A stretch of DNA of 64,000 nucleotides from Colletotrichum lupini (Eukaryota; Ascomycota; Sordariomycetes; Glomerellales; Glomerellaceae), in assembly GCF_023278565.1 (NCBI RefSeq), contig NC_064680.1, positions 3,534,001 to 3,598,000 of the forward strand, given 5' to 3'. Made by a program: the position numbers and the translations under genes. The number at the start of each line of letters is the position of its first letter. The first letter of the stretch is position 1. The notes below the pieces were generated by a model. It was not told the DNA's origin and made no database searches. It worked only from the letters and a program-made list of their open reading frames with translations. This document shows positions 25,434 through 33,943 of this stretch, piece by piece.

Positions 25434-25947
25434 TCTAGCACGTATAGCTTTAACGAGGTAATGCGGGATATTCTTATATAGAATATGAAAAGTGAATATT
25501 CATATAGAAGCAAGAATATATGAATATAGGGGAAATAAGCGTATATAAAAGAGGTTTTTGTAATAAAGAGAGTAATATAGTTGAATTACTATATGAGAAG
25601 TTGCTTGCTTAACGAAAGGTCTAGGTAGGCAAATACACGCCTACATATAGGCATAAAAACCTCCTACTAGAATATTCCATTGCTTATTAATTATGATATA
25701 ATTAATAAGCATATACGTAAGTGAATGCGTAATCGTAGTACGTAATTCCGCCTCGAGTAAATTCCAGATTATTCAGTTATCTTCCAGTACTTTCCACTGC
25801 TCACGTAAGCTTATATAAGCAGTATTGCTTACATAATCAATACCTATAATAATCTACAGAAATCGTAGATTAATATGGTATATAGTTTGCTTACGTAATA
25901 TTGATAATAAGGCGAATAATAAGGTAAACAAAGTTACCTTCGTAACA
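25434..25947 (-). repeat. Family B 3' LTR (514 bp)
   Basis: Identical to 30851-31364. On the minus strand it follows the polypurine tract directly and starts TGTTACGAAGG. It should contain the polyadenylation region of the element transcript. Confidence 0.93.
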
Positions 25948-25958
25948 CTCCCTCTTTT
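25948..25958 (-). other. Polypurine tract of family B
   Basis: The minus strand reads AAAAGAGGGAG, directly touching the TG of the 3' LTR, where second-strand DNA synthesis is primed in LTR retrotransposons. Confidence 0.85.
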
Positions 25959-26131
25959 GCCTTATTAGCTATGTTGAAATAGCTAACCAAGTACCCTAGA
26001 GTAGATTTCTAGTACCCTAGAATAGTTTTTTGGTACCCTAGAACAATCTTTTGGTACCCTAGAGTATTTTCCTTAAAGTATTCATAAAAATATAAGGAAA
26101 ATAAATACCTATATTAGGGGTATAATATAGG

Positions 26132-29100
26132 TTAAATAGGGTTATTAGGATTGTTTAAGCCTATTAGCTTAACGAATTCCTTATGTTTAACCCGAGGTAA
26201 GGGTTTTGTTAACCCATCGGCAGGCATTATAGTAGAAGGGAGATATTCTACTTTAATATTCCCTTTTTCTACTTCCTGTCGAGTATAATAATAATATAGG
26301 GCAGTATGCTTAGTCCTTTGGTGATATTCAGGATTATAAGCAAGAGATAATGCCCCATTATTATCGGTTTTAATAGTAATAGGTTTAACTTGATAACCTA
26401 TTTCCGATAATAAATTCTGAAGCCAAATAGCTTCCCGAATAGCTTCCTGAAGTCCATTAAATTCAGCCTCTGTAGTAGAAAGTGCTATAGTAGACTGTTT
26501 TTTAGACTTCCAGCTAATCGGACCTCCATTTAGTGTAAATAAGTACCCAGAAGTTGATTTTCTAGTACTTTTACACCCGGCCCAGTTAGAATCAGTATAG
26601 CCTACTAATTCTACAGGCCCAATATTACCATTATAGGTAATATTATAGTGAATAGTGCCACTAAGGTATCTATAAATACCTTTTACTACCTTAAGTAGGT
26701 AAATAGTGGGCTTATGGAGGTATTGGGAGACGAAAGAGACTGAAAAAGCTAAATCAGCCCTAGTCACAACCATAGCGTACATTAAAGATCCTACTAGGTG
26801 CTGGTAGGTCTTTAATAGCTCTTTTGAAGGTAAATAGTCATCTTTTTCGTTCCCTAAATCACTATTTAATATACCCGGATTTATAGGTATATTAGTGATT
26901 TTAGCTTTGGAAAAATCATTATTATTAAGAATTTCCTTAATATAATGACTTTGAGAGAGAGAAATAGTCTTATTAGACCGATTTCTAGTAATTTTGACGC
27001 CTAGGAAATTCGAGGCTTCGCCTAGGTCTTTAATATCGATATATTTCGATATTTTACCCTTAATTTCCTCTATATATTTAATATTTTTATTAAATATAAG
27101 GAAATCATCGACGTGGGTAACAATAAAAGCAGGATTTTTGAAATCCTGGTTGAAATAGGTAGCCTCATCGGATTTTAGAGGTAAAAAGCCTATTTTATTA
27201 AAAATAGACTTCAGCTTTAGTTGCCATTGTCTAGGGCTTTGTTTGAGCCCATATAAGGCTTTTAAAAGCTGTAATAACTGATTTTTTGATTTATCCCAAT
27301 TTATAGTATTTAAATTAGGGTATTTTTCAAAAAATTCAGTTAAAGGTATATTAGAAGGGTCTATATATACCTCTTCTAATAAATCCCCATTTAAAAAGGC
27401 ACCAATAACGTCAATTTGGTGTATATGCCAGTTTAAAGGGGCAGATAGGGCTATAAGTACCCTATAGGTAGTAGGATTACTTCCAGAAGCAAAAGTTTGG
27501 AAATAATCGACTCCATACTGTTGTTCGAAGCCTCTAACTACTAATCGGGCCTTATATTTATCAATATTACCAGTATTAATATTGATTTTTCGTTTAAAGA
27601 CCCATCTAGTAGATAGTGGATTTTTATTAGCTTTATAGACCTTATTTGGGTCTATAGCTAATAAAGTACCCTTTTTAATAATAACCTCTAGCTCAGAATA
27701 TATAGCTTTTAACCATTCTGATTTTTCTGAGCTATTTAGAGCCTGTTTTAGTGTATTAGGCTCTGGAGGTAGGGTAATACTCTGAGTAAAATCTTTATAT
27801 TTAGATTTTTCTTCCTCAGATAATTTGGGAATTAATACCTCTATTTTAGAAGGTATTTCCTGAATATCTTCGATTTTATCAAAAATTTTAGAATATAAAG
27901 GAGGATTTACGCTTTCTACCCCCTCTATTCTATTATTTTGAATAAATCGAATATGCGAAGTCCGTAATAATCGAGATCGAAAAGGATTAGAAGGGCAATA
28001 TATAACATATATATTATTACCTTCTTTTCCTAAATATATACCATTTTGAGTATAGGTATACATTTTATTCGAAGTGACTCGCTTTTGAGTAGGGTAATAA
28101 ATAAGTACCCTAGAGCCGATTTTTCTTAGATTAGATAAATCCGGCTTATTATTTCTTTTTGGGAAGAAATAATCGAGAAAAGCCTCGATAGGGGTCTTTT
28201 CAAGGCGTATATTAGCGGTAAAATTAACTAATTTAGTTAATTCTTTCAAAATTACGTCCCATAAATATAGGGGTAATTTCTCTGCTAATAAAATAGTTCT
28301 AGCCTTTTCGATAAGGGCCCTATTAGTCCTTTCGGCTATACCATTTTGCTCGGGCGTATAGGGCGTGGAAGGCTCTAAAATAATGCCTTTTTCGTTAATA
28401 TAGGGTAATAATTCCCCTATATTGAATTCCGTACCATTATCTAAGCGTATATACTTAGGGTAGGAATTAAACTGGTTAAAATAAAATTCCAGTTTGTTTT
28501 TGAGAATATTAATTATATTCTCTTTGGTTTTTGAGAATTCAACATCTCGAAAACCAGTAAAATCATCCGTAAACGGAATAGCGTAATTATTTCCACTAAT
28601 AGTAGTAGGGGTAATTTTAACTGTATCAATACAGACCCTTTCTAGTGGAAATAATGCCCGATTATAGTTAATTTTAGGCTGTTGCCTAGTTAACTTAGCT
28701 GTAGTACAGCTCGGGCAATTTAGGTCTTTTTCCTTTAATTTGTCTAAAGGAATTCCCTTAGTTATTTTCGCAGTTTTTAATAAATAAGGGTAAGAAGGAT
28801 GACCTAATTTTTCGTGCCATTCCTGGGTGATTGAATAGGCCTGATTATCTGAATTTTCAGATAAATAATCAGTATTTTTCTCTATATTACTATTATTAAT
28901 AGTAATATTATGAAGAGAATTTTGAATGGATTCTAAAATATTTTTTAGATCCAAATACTGATTTTTAGGGTCCAAATCGTTTTGTTGGTACCCTGTAGTA
29001 GGCCTTCGATTTTTCCAAGCAATATTAAGGAAAAATCCATGCCTTTTGAAATCCAAATAAGCAAATACATTGCCCTCAGAATCCACTAAATAATTCTTTT

Positions 29101-30379
29101 CAATATATCCACCATTTTTGTAGTGTAATATACCTGAAAAGATATTAAGTGGGAATTCTGGAATATATAAGGTATTTTTTAACCTTATAGGTATAATTTT
29201 ACCCCGTAAATAGATAGGTAAAATTAAGTCCCCAATACCCTGTGGGTAAACTGGGCCAGCTCCGGTTCGAATAGGGGGTAAATTGTCCCTATTATCGAAA
29301 TTTTCGAATAAATCCATACTATTAGTAATATGGACTGTTGAACCCGTATCATACAACCACCTTTCAGTTGTATTTGTGCCCATATTAGCCGAATTATTGG
29401 TATTTTCTCCCGAAAGGCCCAAATTATCATTTGGAGTCGAGTTGGGTAATATATGAGGGAGAAAAGGTTGATAATTTTCATCAAGTGGGTCTATGGTATA
29501 GTGGTCGGAACCACTAACCATATAATTCCTTGATTGTAAGGGCTGAGGGTTCAAATCTCCATGTGGGCGTTGGTTTTTCGTAAAAAGATTGGGCTGGTTT
29601 GGTTGGTTTCGGGGCTGGTTTCGGGGTTGGTTTGGTTTGGGTTGATATGAGGGCTTATTTGAGGGCTTATTTGGGTAATTTGAGGGCTTATTTGGGTTGG
29701 TATTTGGGTTGGTATTTTGCTTATAATAAGTCTTAGACTTATTATACTTATTTCGAGAGTATTTATTACTCTTAATAGTATTACTAGACATAGGAGTATC
29801 GATTTCTCTCCTATTTTCGTCTAATATATCCGTAATAAGAGCCTCTAAAGTAGGGGGCTCTTTAAGTCTTAAATTAGACCTTTGACGATCAGCCCAAATC
29901 GGAAAGATATTAGTTAGGGCTGATATAAAGACCGTTTTTTGGTCTATATCCTCAATAATAGCTCCTACGCTTTTTAATTTGGAAATATAGCTTTTAAATG
30001 AGCTAATAAACTCATTTAAGCTATTAAAATGCTCCAATCTAATAGCGTGGAATTCGAGGTATAATTGTTGACGTAGAACTGGTCCTGTACCCTCATAGGA
30101 TGCTTTAAGGGTATTAAGAGCCTCTTTTGGATCAATTTGATCAAAAATAAGTGAAAGAGGCTCAGGTTGAATATTTTGCCTTATTAATAATAAGGATTGG
30201 GTTTTTTGCTCTTCAGTAATATTTTCATATTCGTTTTCAACTTCGAAATAGGTATTTAATTTCAAAAGTCGAAGATAAATATGAAGAGTAGAAAGCCAAG
30301 TAGTCCAATTTTGACTACCTTTTAGGCGTTGATTTTCAGGCATAAGGCAGCCTGTAATTGCCTTGATAATATCCGCCAT
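26132..30379 (-). CDS. Ty1/copia gag-pol polyprotein, intact (1415 aa)
   Basis: One uninterrupted frame encodes all parts in copia order. Residues 1-200 are a UBN2-like Gag (QNWTTWLSTLHIYL). Residues about 205-270 are Asn/Pro/Lys/Gln-rich and basic. The protease motif WLYDTGSTVHIT is near 345. The GAG-pre-integrase zinc site WHEKLGHPSY..CPSC spans about 520-560. The integrase core has Asp in VCIDTVKI, Asp in RLDNGTEF and Glu in GIAERTNRAL. The RT has TRWVFKRK, IDVIGAFLNG, KALYGLKQSPRQW and HVDDFLIF near 1088. RNase H starts GYTDSNWAG near 1260 and runs to ADGLTKPL. No CxxCx4Hx4C zinc knuckle exists between Gag and protease; that space holds the basic low-complexity stretch and a segment antisense to a tRNA-like sequence. 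Gag and Pol share one frame with no visible frameshift site. All catalytic residues I can check are present, so the element may be active. Confidence 0.96.
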   Translation of the reverse strand: MADIIKAITGCLMPENQRLKGSQNWTTWLSTLHIYLRLLKLNTYFEVENEYENITEEQKTQSLLLIRQNIQPEPLSLIFDQIDPKEALNTLKASYEGTGPVLRQQLYLEFHAIRLEHFNSLNEFISSFKSYISKLKSVGAIIEDIDQKTVFISALTNIFPIWADRQRSNLRLKEPPTLEALITDILDENRREIDTPMSSNTIKSNKYSRNKYNKSKTYYKQNTNPNTNPNKPSNYPNKPSNKPSYQPKPNQPRNQPRNQPNQPNLFTKNQRPHGDLNPQPLQSRNYMVSGSDHYTIDPLDENYQPFLPHILPNSTPNDNLGLSGENTNNSANMGTNTTERWLYDTGSTVHITNSMDLFENFDNRDNLPPIRTGAGPVYPQGIGDLILPIYLRGKIIPIRLKNTLYIPEFPLNIFSGILHYKNGGYIEKNYLVDSEGNVFAYLDFKRHGFFLNIAWKNRRPTTGYQQNDLDPKNQYLDLKNILESIQNSLHNITINNSNIEKNTDYLSENSDNQAYSITQEWHEKLGHPSYPYLLKTAKITKGIPLDKLKEKDLNCPSCTTAKLTRQQPKINYNRALFPLERVCIDTVKITPTTISGNNYAIPFTDDFTGFRDVEFSKTKENIINILKNKLEFYFNQFNSYPKYIRLDNGTEFNIGELLPYINEKGIILEPSTPYTPEQNGIAERTNRALIEKARTILLAEKLPLYLWDVILKELTKLVNFTANIRLEKTPIEAFLDYFFPKRNNKPDLSNLRKIGSRVLIYYPTQKRVTSNKMYTYTQNGIYLGKEGNNIYVIYCPSNPFRSRLLRTSHIRFIQNNRIEGVESVNPPLYSKIFDKIEDIQEIPSKIEVLIPKLSEEEKSKYKDFTQSITLPPEPNTLKQALNSSEKSEWLKAIYSELEVIIKKGTLLAIDPNKVYKANKNPLSTRWVFKRKININTGNIDKYKARLVVRGFEQQYGVDYFQTFASGSNPTTYRVLIALSAPLNWHIHQIDVIGAFLNGDLLEEVYIDPSNIPLTEFFEKYPNLNTINWDKSKNQLLQLLKALYGLKQSPRQWQLKLKSIFNKIGFLPLKSDEATYFNQDFKNPAFIVTHVDDFLIFNKNIKYIEEIKGKISKYIDIKDLGEASNFLGVKITRNRSNKTISLSQSHYIKEILNNNDFSKAKITNIPINPGILNSDLGNEKDDYLPSKELLKTYQHLVGSLMYAMVVTRADLAFSVSFVSQYLHKPTIYLLKVVKGIYRYLSGTIHYNITYNGNIGPVELVGYTDSNWAGCKSTRKSTSGYLFTLNGGPISWKSKKQSTIALSTTEAEFNGLQEAIREAIWLQNLLSEIGYQVKPITIKTDNNGALSLAYNPEYHQRTKHTALYYYYTRQEVEKGNIKVEYLPSTIMPADGLTKPLPRVKHKEFVKLIGLNNPNNPI
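29487..29578 (+). other. tRNA-like segment with A box, B box and T5 run, antisense to gag
   Basis: On the plus strand, opposite to the gag-pol frame, TGGTATAGTGG (29494-29504) fits the RNA polymerase III A box TRGYNNARNNG. GGTTCAAATCT (29548-29558) fits the B box GGTTCRANTCY in the tested positions. The spacing is about 43 bases, and five T's follow at 29574-29578. Between the boxes CCTT..AAGG can form a short anticodon-like stem, and GTGGTCGGAACCAC a 5-bp hairpin. The acceptor ends (29487-29493 with 29562-29568) pair poorly, so it is not a normal tRNA gene. Read as protein on the minus strand it gives GDLNPQPLQSRNYMVSGSD, residues about 270-297 of the polyprotein, a typical tRNA-antisense peptide. 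Transcription is not shown. Confidence 0.55.
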
Positions 30380-30834
30380 TATATATATTTTAGAATATAT
30401 ATAATATAAATATATACTAGTATTGTTCCTAGTATAAATAAGCTTACTTTAAGCTTAGAATTCAAGCTTGTTTTTAAGCTTGAAAATAGACTTATTTTAA
30501 GTCTAAAAATATATATAAGAAAAAGTCTATTTTGACTTCTTTTTCTTATAAATAGATATTTAATAAAAGTAAGTATATAGTATAAAAAGGACTTACACTT
30601 CGTCTGCCTTTTTATATATATAAATCCTTTATTAAATATAAAGGTCGATTTCGAATTTTCGAATTCGAAAAAGTGATTTTGGGCGGAGTAAGATATCTCA
30701 ATATATGAATATGCATATACCGGATAAAGGCATATACCTAAATGATAATAGGTATGATATAGGTAAATAAAAATAGAAGAGCTCGGATAAGTGAATAATA
30801 TTCACTTAAGTAAATAAAACCTCAGTTATATAAT

Positions 30835-30850
30835 AACTGGGCTCATAACC
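30835..30850 (-). other. Primer-binding site of family B: initiator tRNA-Met anticodon arm
   Basis: Directly inside the 5' LTR the minus strand reads GGTTATGAGCCCAGTT. The complement AACTGGGCTCATAACC looks like the anticodon stem and loop (CAT) of initiator tRNA-Met rather than any tRNA 3' end. Drosophila copia and yeast Ty5 prime in this way, from a cleaved 5' half-tRNA. The host tRNA sequence is not in the window, so the match is from family knowledge. Confidence 0.75.
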
Positions 30851-31364
30851 TCTAGCACGTATAGCTTTAACGAGGTAATGCGGGATATTCTTATATAGAA
30901 TATGAAAAGTGAATATTCATATAGAAGCAAGAATATATGAATATAGGGGAAATAAGCGTATATAAAAGAGGTTTTTGTAATAAAGAGAGTAATATAGTTG
31001 AATTACTATATGAGAAGTTGCTTGCTTAACGAAAGGTCTAGGTAGGCAAATACACGCCTACATATAGGCATAAAAACCTCCTACTAGAATATTCCATTGC
31101 TTATTAATTATGATATAATTAATAAGCATATACGTAAGTGAATGCGTAATCGTAGTACGTAATTCCGCCTCGAGTAAATTCCAGATTATTCAGTTATCTT
31201 CCAGTACTTTCCACTGCTCACGTAAGCTTATATAAGCAGTATTGCTTACATAATCAATACCTATAATAATCTACAGAAATCGTAGATTAATATGGTATAT
31301 AGTTTGCTTACGTAATATTGATAATAAGGCGAATAATAAGGTAAACAAAGTTACCTTCGTAACA
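30851..31364 (-). repeat. Family B 5' LTR (514 bp)
   Basis: Identical to 25434-25947 and followed by target duplication GATTT. On the minus strand it is upstream of gag and should contain the promoter of the element. Confidence 0.93.
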
Positions 31365-32268
31365 GATTTTTATTAGTTACCGATTTTTCGAAATTAGTAA
31401 TCTCGCGCTAGGAGCTAGTATAAAAAAAAGCTTTTTAGCGGCCCTTTAAAGGATTTTTTTTTTTTCCCTTAGATCCTCGTTTTTTTAGCCTTTTTTTAAG
31501 CTAATAGTGACTCTAGCGGGAGGTCGTAGGACTACTTTGGGGTGGCCGCTTTTTTCTTAGGTTAATCTCTAAGATCCGTAATATTTTTAACTCGATACTA
31601 TTAGGACCTCTAAATCCCCTCTTTTTTTATTAAACCGTCCCTTATATTATATTCCTAAGTAATACCCGGGGGGTAGTTAAGGGAGCTACGAGGAGGTTAT
31701 TTAGATTGCAGGCTTAAGGGCGTACCTATAAGATCCCCATAGTAATAAACTTTTCTATATACCGTAAATCTCTTAGCTTAATAACTCTTATAAGGTTACT
31801 TTTATTATTAAATAAGAATGTTTGCGTTTAGAAATCCCCTTTTTCGATCGCGTAGTACTTTTTTATATTATATTATTAAGCTCGTTCGTTACGCTAATTA
31901 ATTAGGTAGGTAGTCGTTACGTAAGTATTTCTTTTTATTAATTTAACTAGTTAATTTCTAATTACGGGCCGGCTATAGAAAAAGTCGTTTAGTAAAAAAG
32001 CTGCTCGGGGCGATAGTAAAAAAACTAGTTATTTAAGTAGTTCTATTAATTAACGTGGTTTAACGTAGTAAACGTTAACCTCTCGTAAGTAATAAAGGGC
32101 TACGATTACTTAATTCCGTGCGGTATTTAAGAATCGCCCCCTTTTTTATTTACTTTCGTAAAGTTAATTAGTACGAGTCTCTTATCCCGTGCGGTATTAA
32201 GAGGTCGTCTCTTCTACGTAGCGAGATACTTTACCGATCTATAATAATAAAATTTAATTACTAATTAG

Positions 32269-32470
32269 TGTTAGTATCCTTATTATAAGGTAGTTAGTTC
32301 GAGCCGTAGTTAACGAAGAGATTAATTGAACTATTTAGATATCTGCGTAGGTGTAAAAAGGAGGTTCTAACCGTAGGTTGGGCTGGCTATGATAATTATA
32401 AATAGGGCCCTTAATTGGCCCCTGCGCAGTCGGCTGTATGCTGCGGTCGAATTGGACTTCCAATCCGATA
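32269..32470 (-). repeat. Family A copy 2, 5' LTR
   Basis: 202 bp, starts TGTTAG and ends CCGATA. It is less changed than the 3' LTR and is followed by target duplication GGTTT at 32471-32475. Confidence 0.88.
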
Positions 32471-32475
32471 GGTTT

Positions 32476-33943
32476 CTTATCTCAATGGCTTTCGCTGTGT
32501 AGGCGATCGGTGTTTACCCGACTCAGTTGAGCTATCGTCGGCTCCCTGTGTTGGTCGGCTCTTGTCGCAAAGCGTTGTGATTCGATGTCCCTGTTGCACT
32601 GTGAGCAACCAAGGTGCCGTTATCAAATGCTGGAGATCACAGGCACCCCGCAACGAACCAGAATGGAACGATAAGCTCACAGCTCTCCCCGGAGACGTCG
32701 TCCGATGGTTGTCCGAGAGGTTTAGCCAAAAGCTAGGAGGCTATAGTTCGGCCTCTTCAAAACACGCCGGATACGCCCTGGATGTGGTCGCGATAGTTCA
32801 GACGCGACGATGTGGTGTTGCGTAGTGCTTCACGTCGTGGTGGCGAGCGTTTGCGATGGCGGCCGTGAAATTGAATGCGTCGATGGAAAGGCTCGGCGAT
32901 ATCGATTTGAGAGAATTTTACGTAGGGCTAAGGCTCTTTTAGACGCGTCCCACTTTGCTAGAGCGCGTTCTCAATCAACTTTTGAATGCTTGATGAAGAG
33001 AAGTTCTAGAATTGAACTCCACCGTCTTATTCGAAAACGCCTTGAGCATCTACGATCGTACATGTACTATCCGTAGGTTTTACCAGTGCTGCGGGAAAAG
33101 AAACCCGGCAGCGATCCTCACGGTCACATGGCGGTGTTTATTCCGGTGCGACAGCGGAGCTAGCTCATTAGGTTCAATCTGAAGACACTGGCTGTCTGCG
33201 TCATGGACCATAATGAGCAGCACCCGAATCGCCCTCCCGCGTTACACGGGGCGTTAGTTCAACTAAGATCACCACTGTTGGCGGTTTCTTTGATTGATTG
33301 TAGAGAGCTGGCACGCGCGGGGAGGACGACTTAGCGTCCTTTCCAAGACTAGGGGGCAGTCCACACTCCAGCATTGCCCCTCCATGAACGTGCTTCGAAG
33401 GATGTCTTTACCCATGGGGCCGTACTGGAAAAGTACCCGCTTCTACGCAGTAGAGCTCATCGAAACAAGTTGACTTTGTACAGGCTTGACAGCCTGTGGT
33501 CAAGCTTATCAAGGTGAATTGAGTTGGTGGTCGAAGTCTCCGCACGCCGTCTCAACATGAATGTTCCCCGGCTGTCTTATCTGTCGAGACAACAGCCCCC
33601 TCGCCACACCACAGTCCCCGCGGATCCGAACTGACACTGTGACCCGTCACTTTGGTCACTCTCCTCAGATCTCGGGCGATGCACCCCGAATCAAATCACC
33701 GATGACCGGCGGCGCTGGGCGGTTCGTTCGCGCCATATCGCTCCTAGACTACGAATGTAAGTAGTACTTAGGCCACCAGTAGCCGTTGCTGGTCTTATTT
33801 AACAGTTCCGGAGCCGAGCTTGATCTGTCTAAACTCAACTTGTGAAGAGGCTATCGTTTTCCCTGACCACCTGGTTATCTTATCGTACGCGAACCAAAGA
33901 GACATCCTCATACGAAACTATCTCAGCCAATAGGTATTTTACT
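32476..33943. other. Intergenic region, 1.5 kb, no recognised gene
   Basis: The composition is GC-normal and not RIPed. Several 60-90 codon frames exist (for example 32562-32825 and 32810-33076), but they overlap, are Arg/Cys/Ser-rich and show no domain. The last part should contain the amidase promoter. It could be a decayed gene or a repeat unknown to me. Confidence 0.4.

Larger units (their letters stand above)
25434..31364 (-). mobile_element. Intact, apparently young Ty1/copia retrotransposon (family B) nested in family A
   Basis: The 5931-bp element is flanked by a 5-bp duplication GATTT (25429-25433 and 31365-31369) inside a sequence continuous in copy 1 (near 3930-3950). Both LTRs are 514 bp and, read base by base, identical. 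It holds one uninterrupted gag-pol frame on the minus strand, a primer-binding site next to the 5' LTR and a polypurine tract next to the 3' LTR. CpA and TpG are frequent, so it has not been RIPed, unlike the element around it. On the coding strand the LTR starts TGTTAC and ends CTAGA, so the terminus is TG..GA rather than TG..CA; one terminal base is ambiguous with the duplication. Confidence 0.95.
19524..32470 (-). mobile_element. RIP-destroyed Ty1/copia retrotransposon, family A, copy 2, full length with a nested element
   Basis: Two 202-bp LTRs (19524-19725 and 32269-32470) are bounded by a perfect 5-bp duplication GGTTT (19519-19523 and 32471-32475). Without the nested element it is about 7.0 kb. 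Coding is on the minus strand. The RT motif KPLYRLTESGTH, of the copia PLYGLxEAGxHW type, reads at 20908-20955. The protease motif at 22995-23035 reads LNTGA, the catalytic Asp having become Asn by a G-to-A change. A purine tract abuts the 3' LTR (19730-19744). The order protease then RT with space for integrase between fits copia. All frames carry many stops and CpA/TpG are depleted, so it is dead. Confidence 0.9.

Noticed and set aside
32562..33076. Overlapping 87- and 88-codon frames
   Set aside because: Cys/Arg/Val-rich with no recognisable domain and no intron signals that join them.
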